From Chloroflexota bacterium (lineage in GTDB: Bacteria; Chloroflexota; Anaerolineae; Anaerolineales; UBA11579), in the NCBI GenBank assembly GCA_019456165.1, contig VRUJ01000007.1, forward strand, positions 1 through 64,000: a DNA stretch of 64,000 nt, in the 5' to 3' direction. The notes under the pieces are model-generated. The model worked only from the letters and a program-made list of their open reading frames with translations, was not told the DNA's origin and searched no databases. Positions within the stretch are counted from its first letter, which is position 1, and each line of letters begins with the position of its first letter. Positions 47,226 through 56,239 of this stretch are shown in pieces. Both the position numbers and the translations under genes were made by a program.

Positions 47226-48206
47226 TTATAATAATCTCTGGGATTTGAACCAAGTAATCGCATCAATAACTGTGTCTTCAAATGGCCGCGGAAATAAACC
47301 CAGGTCTCTGATCGCTTTGGTATTATTTAACGGTTGCCAATGACGGACAGCCCGCAAGTGGTTGGATGGCAAAGGCAAATTTGGAAACCAATCCCCGAGT
47401 TTAACCAATGCATCTAGGATCCAGAAAGGGATTTTTATATAAGGTGGTTTCACGCCGGATACTTGGGCAGCAATTGTTATAGCTTCCTTGACGGATAGAT
47501 TGTGACCCCCAATAATGTATCGCCCACCCAATTTCCCTTGTTTGGCAGCTTGAATGTGAGCGATGGCCACATCCCGAACATCCACTACGTTAGTAGTGGC
47601 GGGCAACCATCCGATCCCCCAGCCGCGCGCGACGAGTATTAATAACCTCCCGATGGAAGGGTTAACCTCCCCAGGCCCGAAAACAGCAGTTGGAATTAGA
47701 ACAAGGGCAGGAAGACCTTGCTTTGCGGCCTCAAGAATTCTGGTCTCCATGGCAATTTTGGTTTCGTAATACGCGCTTTCCTCCAGAGATCCTGGGATGT
47801 AGAAATCGGTTTCGTCGGCGATGCGTTTCTCATCGGCCGGTGGTTTCCCAATCGTGGTCAATGTTGAGGTGAAAATTAATTTTTCAATATTTACTTTCCT
47901 AGCGGCCTGAATAACATTCTCGATTTCATTTAAGGCATATATTATCTGGTCTTTGATAGGTTGCTTTTCCCCAGACCTTGGATAATATGCCGCAGCATGA
48001 AAAACAACATCTATGCCATGCATAGCTGTTTCTAATGAGGCAGGGTCTTTGAGGTTTCCACCAACCCACTCAATGGGCAATCCCTCAACATGCCCGCTGT
48101 TAGAAGGGTTGCGGCGCATGCCTCGTACAGACCAACCTTCTTTAAGAGCTGCCTTGGCTATATGCCCGCCGATGAAGCCTGTAGCCCCTAAAACAAGAAT
48201 CCTCAT
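47226..48206 (-). CDS. NAD-dependent epimerase/dehydratase (extended SDR)
   Basis: A 326-residue extended short-chain dehydrogenase. The cofactor motif GATGFIGGHIAKAAL is at the N-terminus and the YxxxK motif is YYETKIAME. Weak C-terminal signals resemble dihydroflavonol-4-reductase or hopanoid-associated sugar epimerase groups (TNVVDVRDVAIAHIQAA). The substrate is unknown. It lies between plsY and the FecR lipoprotein, all minus strand. Confidence 0.85.
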   Translation of the reverse strand: MRILVLGATGFIGGHIAKAALKEGWSVRGMRRNPSNSGHVEGLPIEWVGGNLKDPASLETAMHGIDVVFHAAAYYPRSGEKQPIKDQIIYALNEIENVIQAARKVNIEKLIFTSTLTTIGKPPADEKRIADETDFYIPGSLEESAYYETKIAMETRILEAAKQGLPALVLIPTAVFGPGEVNPSIGRLLILVARGWGIGWLPATTNVVDVRDVAIAHIQAAKQGKLGGRYIIGGHNLSVKEAITIAAQVSGVKPPYIKIPFWILDALVKLGDWFPNLPLPSNHLRAVRHWQPLNNTKAIRDLGLFPRPFEDTVIDAITWFKSQRLL

Positions 48207-48215
48207 ATATTCATA

Positions 48216-49535
48216 TTATTCTGGCGGGGGAGGAGGTGATTCGCCATCCGGCGTGGGCGGAGGTGATTCGCCATCAGGTGGCGGACCTCCGGGGCAATTG
48301 AAATCCACGACTATTGGCGGTCCCCCGCTGATTGCAGTTGAAGGGCCAAACTCGTGCCCGTTATCTGCCCAATCTCTGACGGTATAAATTCCTGGGGGTA
48401 ATTCCCCGCTAACAGTCTCCCCGGGCGGAATGTCAACTTGTTCTGTAACCGGCCCTTCGAATAGCCAGCGCCAGGTAGAATCTGGACATAAATTAATTAG
48501 AGTATAAGGAATTGGTTCGTCGCTATATCCTTCTCTGTCTGGGTCTTCGCCTGGCGGGGGTGGAGGCGGCAGTTCAACAGGCTCAATATATCCGTCTGTA
48601 CATTCAAATTCCGATTCGAAGCTGCTGCCGCTGGACAAAGAGGTTGGTTCGGAGGGTGGGCTGTCGTCTACCCAACTGCTGATCTGGTATTCACCGGGGG
48701 GCAGTTCTCCACTGGCCATTGTTCCAGGAGGGAGGTCGATCTGGCGGGTTTCTTGCCCGTCTATTAACCAGTGCCAGGTTTTTGTGCTACAGGTATTGGA
48801 AAAACTGAACGGGATGGGTTGGTTATCGAATTCTTGCCCCGATCCTCCTGAGCCATAACCGGACGTAATGCCGGGAGAGAAATCATCGGCTTCAGGGGTT
48901 TCCGTTTCCCAGCGATCAAACTCTTCGTGGGTCATTGGGCGTGCCTGGCCAGGGGGCTGGTTAGGACCGGGTATCTCGGCCGCCTGCCCACCGATAAGTT
49001 CGGTTATGCCAAGAGCATTGCTGAGTTCACAAAAACCTTCCAGGCAGGTGGCCAACATGGATTCGATTACATCATCGAAAGCCACACCCATCATGCTGCC
49101 GCGTACAGCAGCTTTCCCTGAAGATGTCTCGACTTCAATATCACCGCCTCGCAATATTATCCATAATTCACCGAGGGCGAGTTGAATACGTGTGATTGGG
49201 TCATCTGGCTCAGGGCTTAGTTCGGATAATGTAAAAAGTGAATTACTGGACATACGCACGATTGTCCCCTCTGGCATTACATCTATGCGTGCCCGCCCAT
49301 TATCTAGAGTTTTAGCTTGACCCCCGACGTTAAGAGTTTCTCCTTCAACTGCTGGGCTAAAATCCGCATATTCCGAATCTCGTGCTTGAACTTCGTCTTC
49401 GACCTCAAAAAAGACTGCGCTGCGTCCAGCTTCCCCAGTTTGGCTTTGCACCCCGATAACTCGGGTAGAGTCAGAAGTGCCGCAAGCGGACAAAAGCAAG
49501 AGCATAATAATTGACAATTTGATTTTGAAAGTCAT
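48216..49535 (-). CDS. FecR-domain lipoprotein with duplicated C-terminal modules
   Basis: A 439-residue exported lipoprotein. Signal and lipobox LLSAC put Cys at about residue 18. A FecR-like domain covers about residues 50-180 (LGELWIILRGGDIEVETSSGKAAVRG). After a linker come two related modules of roughly 85 residues, each with an FSNTC/LINLC Cys, WHWLIDG/WRWLFEG, LPPGT-type turn and SGELPPGEYQI/SGELPPGIYTV. The tail is Pro-rich (PDGESPPPTP). An open frame extends to 49589, but ATG 49535 begins the signal peptide. It is likely a cell-surface protein; role unknown. Confidence 0.8.
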   Translation of the reverse strand: MTFKIKLSIIMLLLLSACGTSDSTRVIGVQSQTGEAGRSAVFFEVEDEVQARDSEYADFSPAVEGETLNVGGQAKTLDNGRARIDVMPEGTIVRMSSNSLFTLSELSPEPDDPITRIQLALGELWIILRGGDIEVETSSGKAAVRGSMMGVAFDDVIESMLATCLEGFCELSNALGITELIGGQAAEIPGPNQPPGQARPMTHEEFDRWETETPEADDFSPGITSGYGSGGSGQEFDNQPIPFSFSNTCSTKTWHWLIDGQETRQIDLPPGTMASGELPPGEYQISSWVDDSPPSEPTSLSSGSSFESEFECTDGYIEPVELPPPPPPGEDPDREGYSDEPIPYTLINLCPDSTWRWLFEGPVTEQVDIPPGETVSGELPPGIYTVRDWADNGHEFGPSTAISGGPPIVVDFNCPGGPPPDGESPPPTPDGESPPPPPE

Positions 49536-49640
49536 ATCAGTTCTTCCTTTTCCCTTAATAATAGATCGACAACTTATTTGCTGTTTCATCGGTGAAAAGA
49601 CCTTAATATCTTGTCTATAACTTGATTATATATTAAAACA

Positions 49641-49672
49641 AAAATGAGCTGCAATACTTTACAGCTCATTTT
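49641..49672. terminator. Terminator between the FecR gene and inositol-phosphate synthase
   Basis: AAAATGAGCTG and CAGCTCATTTT form an 11-base stem flanked by T-runs on both strands. It ends the minus-strand ino1 transcript. Confidence 0.85.
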
Positions 49673-49688
49673 TTTGAATTGAAAGGTA

Positions 49689-50771
49689 TTATTTCCCTTT
49701 GGCGATAAAATCCTCAGTCATCTGTCTTGCGACATCATCTGTGAATTGTTTTGGCGGAGTTTTCATGAAGTAAGATGAAGGCGCGATCAGAGCTCCAGAC
49801 ATTTTTCGGTTCAATGCTAATTTTGCGCAGCGTACTGCGTCGATTACAACCCCGGCTGAGTTAGGCGAATCCCAGACTTCAAGTTTGAGTTCAAGTTGGA
49901 GGGGTACATTTCCAAAAGCGCGGCCTTCCATGCGAATATGGCACCATTTCCGGTCGGTCAACCAGGGCACATAATCGCTCGGACCGACATGCACATTTTC
50001 ATCTCCAAGGTCATAGGGTAATTGACTAGTTACAGCATTGGTCTTGGATATCTTTTTTGATTCTAAGCGCTCGCGTTCCAACATGTTGTAGAAATCCATG
50101 TTTCCACCGAAATTCAACTGGTAAGTGTGATCAAGATGAACTCCCCGGTCATGAAATAAGTTTGTCAATACACGGTGGGTGATGGTTGCCCCAACTTGGC
50201 TCTTGATATCATCCCCAATGATTGGCAGGCCATGTTCTTCAAAGCGGTTGGCCCAATATTCTTGGCTGGCGATAAAAACTGGAATACAGTTGATGAAGGC
50301 GCATCCAGCCTCCAAAATTTGTTCCACGTACCATTTTGTAGCCATCTCCGAACCAACTGGTAAATAGCTGACGACAACGTCAGTAGAAGTATCCTTTAAT
50401 ATTTTTATAATATCGTCCGTGGGACCAGGGGCTTTATCGACTACTTTATAAAGGTATTTCCCCAGGCCGTCGTGAGTCATTCCTCGGTGCACTGGGACTT
50501 TCAAGTGGGAGACATCCGTAAATTTGATCGTGTTATTGGGCTCTGCCCAGATTGCTTCGCTCAGGTCTTTGCCAACTTTACCGGCAACAACATCGAAAGC
50601 TGCCGAGAATTCAATATCTCGGATGTGATAGCCCCCTAAGTTAGCGTGCATTAAACCGGGGACGTCTGCATCTTCAGCCGCATCCTTATAAAATTCAACG
50701 CCTTGTACTAGCGAGGAGGCGCAGTTACCAACACCTATGATTGCGACGCGGACCTTGTCGTTCTTTGCCAT
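49689..50771 (-). CDS. ino1: Myo-inositol-1-phosphate synthase
   Basis: A 360-residue NAD-dependent synthase that converts glucose 6-phosphate to inositol 1-phosphate, for inositol lipids or thiols. The Rossmann motif is [19 protein letters not shown] at the N-terminus. [21 protein letters not shown] split across the middle and [12 protein letters not shown] are typical of the short actinobacterial/archaeal type. An open frame reaches 50882, but the family start is ATG 50771, with AAAGGAAA upstream. It links to the pentose phosphate genes through glucose 6-phosphate supply. Confidence 0.92.
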   Translation of the reverse strand: MAKNDKVRVAIIGVGNCASSLVQGVEFYKDAAEDADVPGLMHANLGGYHIRDIEFSAAFDVVAGKVGKDLSEAIWAEPNNTIKFTDVSHLKVPVHRGMTHDGLGKYLYKVVDKAPGPTDDIIKILKDTSTDVVVSYLPVGSEMATKWYVEQILEAGCAFINCIPVFIASQEYWANRFEEHGLPIIGDDIKSQVGATITHRVLTNLFHDRGVHLDHTYQLNFGGNMDFYNMLERERLESKKISKTNAVTSQLPYDLGDENVHVGPSDYVPWLTDRKWCHIRMEGRAFGNVPLQLELKLEVWDSPNSAGVVIDAVRCAKLALNRKMSGALIAPSSYFMKTPPKQFTDDVARQMTEDFIAKGK

Positions 50772-50937
50772 GTAGTTTTTCCTTTCAGCTATAAGATAGC
50801 GGATATTATAACTAATTACGTAGAAAATTAGGGAAAGGTTAGTAATGAAATGAAGGGGTAAGACTAATGAAGTTTTGAGCAACTAAAACTGATACTAGAA
50901 GAGATTCTCGATTTTATTGCGCATAGCCATAAAGCAA

Positions 50938-52026
50938 ATGATAATTGAACCTAAAATTTTCTTGATATTAAGTTTTGCAGTAGTCATCTCAAACTGTGGA
51001 ATCGCGGATGGTCTTGTTGATGAGCAGAGCGATGCTTCCACGGAAAATAACCCTGAAACAAACCTGCAAACCCCCACGTTGTTGGGTGATACTGCTCCTG
51101 GGGAAACCACGCCTGGAAGCGCGACTCCAGTCCCGACTAATGCAAGGGTTGAAGATCCCAACGAATACAATTTTCCATTTTTGATACCTTTTGATGGCAT
51201 TCGCCCAATCTACGATCCGGAATTCGTTAGCGCTGATCAATCCCCCTTGATCGATGAAGAATTAATTATTGGCGTTGCCTGGGGTGGAGAGGCTAAAGCG
51301 TATCCCATCACCGTCCTGCGTTTCCGTGAGATGGTGGATGATGAGCTGGCGGGTATTCCAACCCTGGTAACGTGGTGACCACTTTGCTACACCGGTCTCG
51401 TGCATGACCGGCGCATAGATGGTGAAACGCAAGTGTTTGGTAACGCGGGGGCGCTCTTCATGAATGCCATGACCTGGTATGACCACGCAACAGAATCGAT
51501 CTGGTCTCAACCTTGGGGACGTGCAATTCAGGGAGAAATGAAGGGAGTGCAATTGCACCTACTTCCCTCACAAGTTACTACTTGGGCGGCCTGGAAGACA
51601 GAACATCCGGAAACCCTGGTGATGACAAACGATGTAGATAAGGTAAGTTTTAGACAGGGGTTTAACGAAGACTTTGTTATTGGACTGCTGCTGGATGGCT
51701 ACAGTAAGGCCTATTATTATTTAGATGTGCAGGAAGTAGTTGTGGTCAATGATATGTTAGGGGATATTCCGGTTGTTATCTGGGCTGCAGATAATAATTT
51801 TCACGCATTCGTCAGGCAGGTTGGGGATATGGTTTTAACTTTCGATCCCGTAGATGGTGGATTAAAAGATAGGGAAACGGGTACAATATGGAATGTAGCT
51901 TTGGGAATCGGGATGGCAGGATCGCTAGAAGGCGAGTTTCTCCTGCCTGTGCCCAGTACATCATCTTACGACTGGGCTTGGTTTGATTTTTATCCTGAAG
52001 CAGAATTCTATACTCCGGAAGGTTAA
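50938..52026 (+). CDS. DUF3179 selenoprotein lipoprotein (TGA decoded as Sec147)
   Basis: A 362-residue protein if TGA at 51376-51378 is read as selenocysteine. N-terminal hydrophobic signal with a lipobox-like ISNC at Cys20, then a Thr/Pro-rich linker. The DUF3179 core follows: IGVAWGGEAKAYPI, then VTW-U-PLCYTGLVHDRR, then RQGFNEDFVIGLLLDG. Relatives of this family have VTYCPLCGTG at this place, so the TGA sits exactly at the first Cys of a CxxC. Without readthrough only 146 residues would be made, yet the frame continues uninterrupted for 215 codons with full homology. A SECIS-like hairpin follows. ATG 50938 is chosen over TTG 50917. The deiodinase-like selenoprotein gene is 12 bases downstream. 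Confidence 0.85.
51392..51411 (+). promoter_or_regulatory. SECIS-like hairpin of the first DUF3179 gene
   Basis: CCGGTC (51392-51397) pairs with GACCGG (51406-51411) around TCGTGCAT. The loop begins 20 bases after the TGA, in the 16-37 base window known for bacterial SECIS elements. The paralogue at 59015-59033 has a different stem but the same loop form. Confidence 0.7.
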
Positions 52027-52038
52027 ACCAGGAATATT

Positions 52039-52740
52039 ATGAACGATGCTGATTTGATTGCGCGCTACAACTATGATGAATTTGTCCCTGAAAAGTTTGG
52101 CCCTTGGATGAGGTTTGGGGAAAGTCCCCCGCTGGGTGAACCGGCCCCGGATTTCCACTTATGGGATTTGGAAGAAAAAGAGACATCATTAAAGGAGATC
52201 TGGTCTCAAAGCAAATATACAGTCGTCGAATTTGGCAGCTTTACTTGACCATATTGCGGGATGGCGGCGCCGTCCATGAATACAATCGCGGAGAAATATG
52301 CCGATCAGGGGGTTGGCTCGATTTTTCTTTACACCCACGAGGCACATCCTGGTGAGATTTATCCACATCACACTTCTATGGAACAAAAACATCAATTTGC
52401 GCGTGATTTACGAGATATCTTAGGTGTCACCCGTCCAATTTTCTTGGATGTTCTTGATGGGGTATGTCACCGCGCTTACGGCTCAATGCCTAACATGACC
52501 TGGGTTTTCAACCGCAGCGGTATACCGGTATATAAAAGCGATTGGACGGATGTGAACAGTGTTGAACAGGCGTTAGAATATTTTATAGATGTTGCCAGGC
52601 GGCGCAGGGATGGGCAGCGCTTGGCTCCATTTCATGCAGAACGTCTGGATTACCGTGAGCAAGACCGGGAGGCATTCTACAAAGGGTTAGAGCGCAATGG
52701 GCCAAAAGCGGTGACAGAATTTAAGGAAGCGTTTGGGTAA
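52039..52740 (+). CDS. Deiodinase-like selenoprotein (TGA decoded as Sec70)
   Basis: A 233-residue thioredoxin-fold protein when TGA 52246-52248 is read as Sec. The redox site is EFGSFT-U-PYCGMAAP, a U-x-x-C motif at residues 70-73. It resembles the SCTUPPF site of iodothyronine deiodinases, and TTHEAHPGEIYPHH-like THEAHPGEIYPHHTS matches their EAHP region. The frame continues cleanly after the TGA for 163 codons. No signal peptide is present, so it is cytosolic. A GC hairpin follows at SECIS distance. It directly follows the DUF3179 selenoprotein gene (12 bases), which suggests the pair is co-expressed. The physiological substrate is unknown; hormone deiodination is not implied. Confidence 0.85.
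52259..52275 (+). promoter_or_regulatory. SECIS-like hairpin of the deiodinase-like gene
   Basis: GGATGGC (52259-52265) pairs with GCCGTCC (52269-52275), with one G-U pair and GGC as the apical loop, 18 bases after the TGA. The G-rich loop and distance fit bacterial SECIS elements. Confidence 0.65.
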
Positions 52741-52808
52741 ATAACCCCATAATCATCTTTATGAAGATGGAATCATCATAGTAGAATTTCCTGATCGGAT
52801 TTCTCCCA

Positions 52809-53822
52809 TCATTCTGCTATTTCCCGTATCAATCTAGGACCCCGAAATACCAAGCCGCTAAATATCTGAACCAGGATTGCTCCTGCCTCAAGTTTTTCTT
52901 TGGCTTCATTCGCGCTCATAATCCCGCCAGCCGCGATGATTGGCAGCCTGCCTTGTGAGCGTAGGTGAATTTTCTTAATGATTTCTGTACTGGATGAAGT
53001 AAGGGGCTTTCCGCTTAACCCTCCTTGCTGATTACGTTCAGACGATATTAAGTTTCCTCGCGCAGTAGTCGTGTTCGTTGCGATGATACCATCCACACCG
53101 CTACCTAGGATTGCTTCAAGCGCATCTTCTAATTCTTGATCTGTAAGATCCGGTGAGATCTTGACTAATAGGGGAATATTTTTATCAAGGTCCTTGGATT
53201 TTTGATCTCGCGCTATTACGATATCGGCTAATAAGCTATTTAGGTGATCGCGATTTTGGAGACGACGCAAGCCAATTGTGTTAGGCGAACTGATGTTGAT
53301 GGCTAAATAATCTGCTATGGGGGCAAACGTGTTTATTAAAGTTACATAATTTAAAGCTGCATTTTCGATGGATGTCTCTTTTCCCTTACCGATATTCACT
53401 CCAAGTATCAATCCCCGGGGCTTTCCGCCTTGAAGTTGGCGGAGCACAAACTGCGCGCCGCGTCCCGGAAATCCCATACGATTGATAATTGCATGATCTT
53501 CAGGGAGACGGAAAATACGGGGTTTTGGGTTGCCTTCTTGGGGTAAGGGAGTGATAGTTCCGATTTCGATGTGGCCGAAGCCCAGACAGGCCAATCCCCG
53601 CCATGCTAATCCGTCTTTATCGTATCCCGCAGCCAGACCAATTTTATTCTTGAAGGTTAGGCCAAAAGCTTGAACGGGTTTAGTCGCTTGCGGAGCAAAT
53701 AACTGCCGTACAAAACCGCGCAGGGGAGCTAGAGCCCCAACCAAACGCATTAGGCCAAGCGTGTAGTTATGTACTTTTTCAGGATCAAACTTAAAAAGGA
53801 TCGGTCGTAGGAGTTGGTACAT
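52809..53822 (-). CDS. pyrD: Dihydroorotate dehydrogenase, quinone-dependent (class 2)
   Basis: A 337-residue membrane-associated flavoprotein that oxidises dihydroorotate with quinone in pyrimidine synthesis. The N-terminal helical extension PILFKFDPEKVHNYTLGLMR is the class 2 membrane tunnel. The FMN site shows KNKIGLAAGYDKDG and the base Ser lies in INISSPNTIGLR. Its start overlaps the pyrFE stop (TAATG), so it is the last gene of the coupled pyr operon. Confidence 0.95.
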   Translation of the reverse strand: MYQLLRPILFKFDPEKVHNYTLGLMRLVGALAPLRGFVRQLFAPQATKPVQAFGLTFKNKIGLAAGYDKDGLAWRGLACLGFGHIEIGTITPLPQEGNPKPRIFRLPEDHAIINRMGFPGRGAQFVLRQLQGGKPRGLILGVNIGKGKETSIENAALNYVTLINTFAPIADYLAINISSPNTIGLRRLQNRDHLNSLLADIVIARDQKSKDLDKNIPLLVKISPDLTDQELEDALEAILGSGVDGIIATNTTTARGNLISSERNQQGGLSGKPLTSSSTEIIKKIHLRSQGRLPIIAAGGIMSANEAKEKLEAGAILVQIFSGLVFRGPRLIREIAE

Positions 53823-55231
53823 TACCGATTTGATGCAGATTCTTTAATAAAATTAATAACTTTTACCATTTCATCAGCGGTTATTTGTCCTTGGTTCTTT
53901 AGATAGGTTACGAGTTCTGCCAAGCCGAATACTGCATGCAGCCGGTAGCCAGCCTCAGCCAAAGCCTCCTTAGCGCCGGACTCACGGTCGATGAGGACCA
54001 CAATATCTTTTACCTTCAATCCAGCATTTTCAAGTTTTTCAAAAGCTTCAAACTTGGTGCCGCCTGTAGTTGTCAAATCGTCGATGACTACAACCTTTTC
54101 ACCTGTTTTAAATTCCCCTTCAATTTCCGCTTTGGCGCCATATTCCTTTACTTCTTTGCGCGGATATATCATCGGCCAATTACCTCCCAAGCTCACCGCA
54201 GTCCCGATAGGTAAGCCGGCGTATGGTATAGCCGCAATCCTATCAAATGTAAATCCCTTTAGAATATCTTGGTAGGCTTTTGCAACTTGCGTGAGCAGGT
54301 TTGGGTAGCTGGCGAGTTGGCGTAAATCAATATAAATTGGCGATTCGAGGCCTGATTTGAGGGTAAATTGGCCAAATTTGACGCATCCAGCCTCAAATAA
54401 GTTTTGAGCAAGTTTCCCTAGAATTTTGGGTTCAGCTTTTGAGCCTCTGTTTTTGCGTGCTTGGTTTATGGCCTCTCGAATTGAATTCGCTGCCTCTCCA
54501 GGGTCTTCCGCTCTTGATATCCCACGTGATACCGGAACGAGCAGACCTAAGCCATCTGTTCGCAGTCCAGCTTGAACCGCGGTTAGTAAATCAGCTCCCT
54601 GTGCGCCAACTCCTGGGGCCAATATCCACATATTTGGAGCTAAACCGCGAATTTCTGAGAGAGCCTCAGGGTGGGTGGCGCCTACGACCAATCCTAAATT
54701 ATCCTTGGTGTTCCAGCCTAGGGCAAGTTGCGCGATGTGTTCGTATAATTTCAGTCCAGATTGCAAGGTTTCTGTTTGTATATCGTTGGAACCAGGATTT
54801 GAGGTTTTGCAGAGCAGGAACACCCCTTTTTCCGAGTCTTGCAAGAAAGGTGAAATCGAATCTGCTCCCAGGTATGGACTGATAGTAACTGCATCGGCTT
54901 GGATGATCTCAAAAACGGCCTGAGCATAAGCCTGCGCTGTTGATGAGATATCGCCTCGTTTTGCGTCAAGGATAACTGGGATTTCATCGGGGACAGCTGC
55001 GATCACATCTAGCAAAGCAGTCATTCCGCCTGGGCCAAGAGCTTCAAAGAAGGCGCTGTTTGGTTTGAATGCAACTGCGAGCCCTGAGGTAGCTTCAATT
55101 AGATTGAGACAAAACTCTTTGGCTGCCTGAGGGGTATTTTCTTTTAAATCTGCCGGATGGGGATCTAGACCGACGCATAATAATGAGTCAATCTTGCTAG
55201 CGCGCTCTTCCAATCGAGAGAAAAATGACAT
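53822..55231 (-). CDS. pyrFE: Fused OMP decarboxylase / orotate phosphoribosyltransferase
   Basis: A 469-residue bifunctional enzyme for the last two steps of UMP synthesis. Residues about 1-270 are the PyrF type-2 decarboxylase (LCVGLDPHPADLKEN, VILDAKRGDISST with catalytic Asp/Lys). Residues about 285-469 are PyrE (GLPIGTAVSL, and the PRPP loop VVVIDDLTTTGGTKFEAF). Animals have the same activities fused in the opposite order. It lies 15 bases after pyrB and overlaps pyrD by one base. Confidence 0.94.
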   Translation of the reverse strand: MSFFSRLEERASKIDSLLCVGLDPHPADLKENTPQAAKEFCLNLIEATSGLAVAFKPNSAFFEALGPGGMTALLDVIAAVPDEIPVILDAKRGDISSTAQAYAQAVFEIIQADAVTISPYLGADSISPFLQDSEKGVFLLCKTSNPGSNDIQTETLQSGLKLYEHIAQLALGWNTKDNLGLVVGATHPEALSEIRGLAPNMWILAPGVGAQGADLLTAVQAGLRTDGLGLLVPVSRGISRAEDPGEAANSIREAINQARKNRGSKAEPKILGKLAQNLFEAGCVKFGQFTLKSGLESPIYIDLRQLASYPNLLTQVAKAYQDILKGFTFDRIAAIPYAGLPIGTAVSLGGNWPMIYPRKEVKEYGAKAEIEGEFKTGEKVVVIDDLTTTGGTKFEAFEKLENAGLKVKDIVVLIDRESGAKEALAEAGYRLHAVFGLAELVTYLKNQGQITADEMVKVINFIKESASNR

Positions 55232-55246
55232 CTTCTAATTCACTAT

Positions 55247-56230
55247 CTATGCTTTTCCCAACACCAAAGCCAATAATGCCATACGGACATACAGACCATA
55301 TTCCATTTGGCGGAAATAAGCGGCGCGTGGATCATCGTCAAATTCCATGCTGATTTCGCCAACACGGGGCAGGGGATGCATTACGATCATTTTTTCTTTT
55401 GCTTTCTTCATAATATCGGGATCAATCACGTAGGAGCCTTTTATACTCTCGTAGTCTTTTTGATCTTCAAAGCGTTCCTTCTGTACCCGAGTGACATATA
55501 ACACATCCGTCTCTGGGAGGATCTCATCAAAATTCTCGGTCTCATTCTGGGGAATATTCTTTTCGTTGATTTCTGCGATGATCTCCGAAGGCATGCGCAG
55601 GATGGGGGGAGAAACATAGTTGAGTTTGACATCGAAGAGGGAGAGCAGCCTGGAAAGTGAATGGACGGTCCTGCCATATTTAAGGTCGCCCAGCATGGTG
55701 ACGGTTTTCCCATTCGGATCTCCGAGTTCCTCGAAAATGGTATATAAGTCCAAGAGCGCTTGGGTGGGGTGTTCTCCAACCCCGTCTCCAGCATTGATAA
55801 TGGGCTTTTTGGCATATTTTGCCGCCAAAGCCGAAGCTCCGACTTCAGGGTGACGCAGGACAATTACATCCACGTAACATTCTAAAGTCCGGATCGTATC
55901 GGGGAGCGATTCGCCTTTGGAAACGGATGAGTATTTGACCTCATTTATTGGAATTAGGCTGCCCCCAAGCCTTTCCATGGCTGCCGTGAAGGATGATGAA
56001 GTGCGCGTAGATGGTTCGTAGAATAAATTTGCCAGTATTTTTCCTTTTAGTAAGTCAAAAGTTCCAACTCGAGCGACCATTTCTCGCATTTCATGCGCTA
56101 CCCCGAAGATATAGATCAAATCTTCTTGGGAGAATTGATTTACCGAGAGGATATCCTGTTTGTAAAAACGTGTTCCTTGATGGTCGCCAAATGGTAGGTA
56201 TATATTCTGAGCGGATTTTTCTAAGACCAT
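55247..56230 (-). CDS. pyrB: Aspartate carbamoyltransferase catalytic chain
   Basis: A 327-residue transferase that makes carbamoyl aspartate. The carbamoyl-phosphate site is [15 protein letters not shown] near residue 80, and the aspartate site has VLRHPEVGA and [10 protein letters not shown] near the C-terminus. No pyrI regulatory chain is in the operon, so it is probably not allosterically regulated by one. It starts 9 bases after the pyrC stop. Confidence 0.95.
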   Translation of the reverse strand: MVLEKSAQNIYLPFGDHQGTRFYKQDILSVNQFSQEDLIYIFGVAHEMREMVARVGTFDLLKGKILANLFYEPSTRTSSSFTAAMERLGGSLIPINEVKYSSVSKGESLPDTIRTLECYVDVIVLRHPEVGASALAAKYAKKPIINAGDGVGEHPTQALLDLYTIFEELGDPNGKTVTMLGDLKYGRTVHSLSRLLSLFDVKLNYVSPPILRMPSEIIAEINEKNIPQNETENFDEILPETDVLYVTRVQKERFEDQKDYESIKGSYVIDPDIMKKAKEKMIVMHPLPRVGEISMEFDDDPRAAYFRQMEYGLYVRMALLALVLGKA

Positions 56231-56239
56231 GATTTTCTC

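Noticed and set aside
50938..52740. Selenoprotein genes are pseudogenes with nonsense mutations
   Set aside because: Three genes with TGA, all at the first Cys of a CxxC, each followed by a hairpin at the right distance, and no other frame damage. Chance decay would not hit the same column in each.
52741..52808. Terminator between the deiodinase-like gene and pyrD
   Set aside because: CATCTT-TATG-AAGATG gives only a weak 6-base AT-rich stem with no T-run, so I did not list it.
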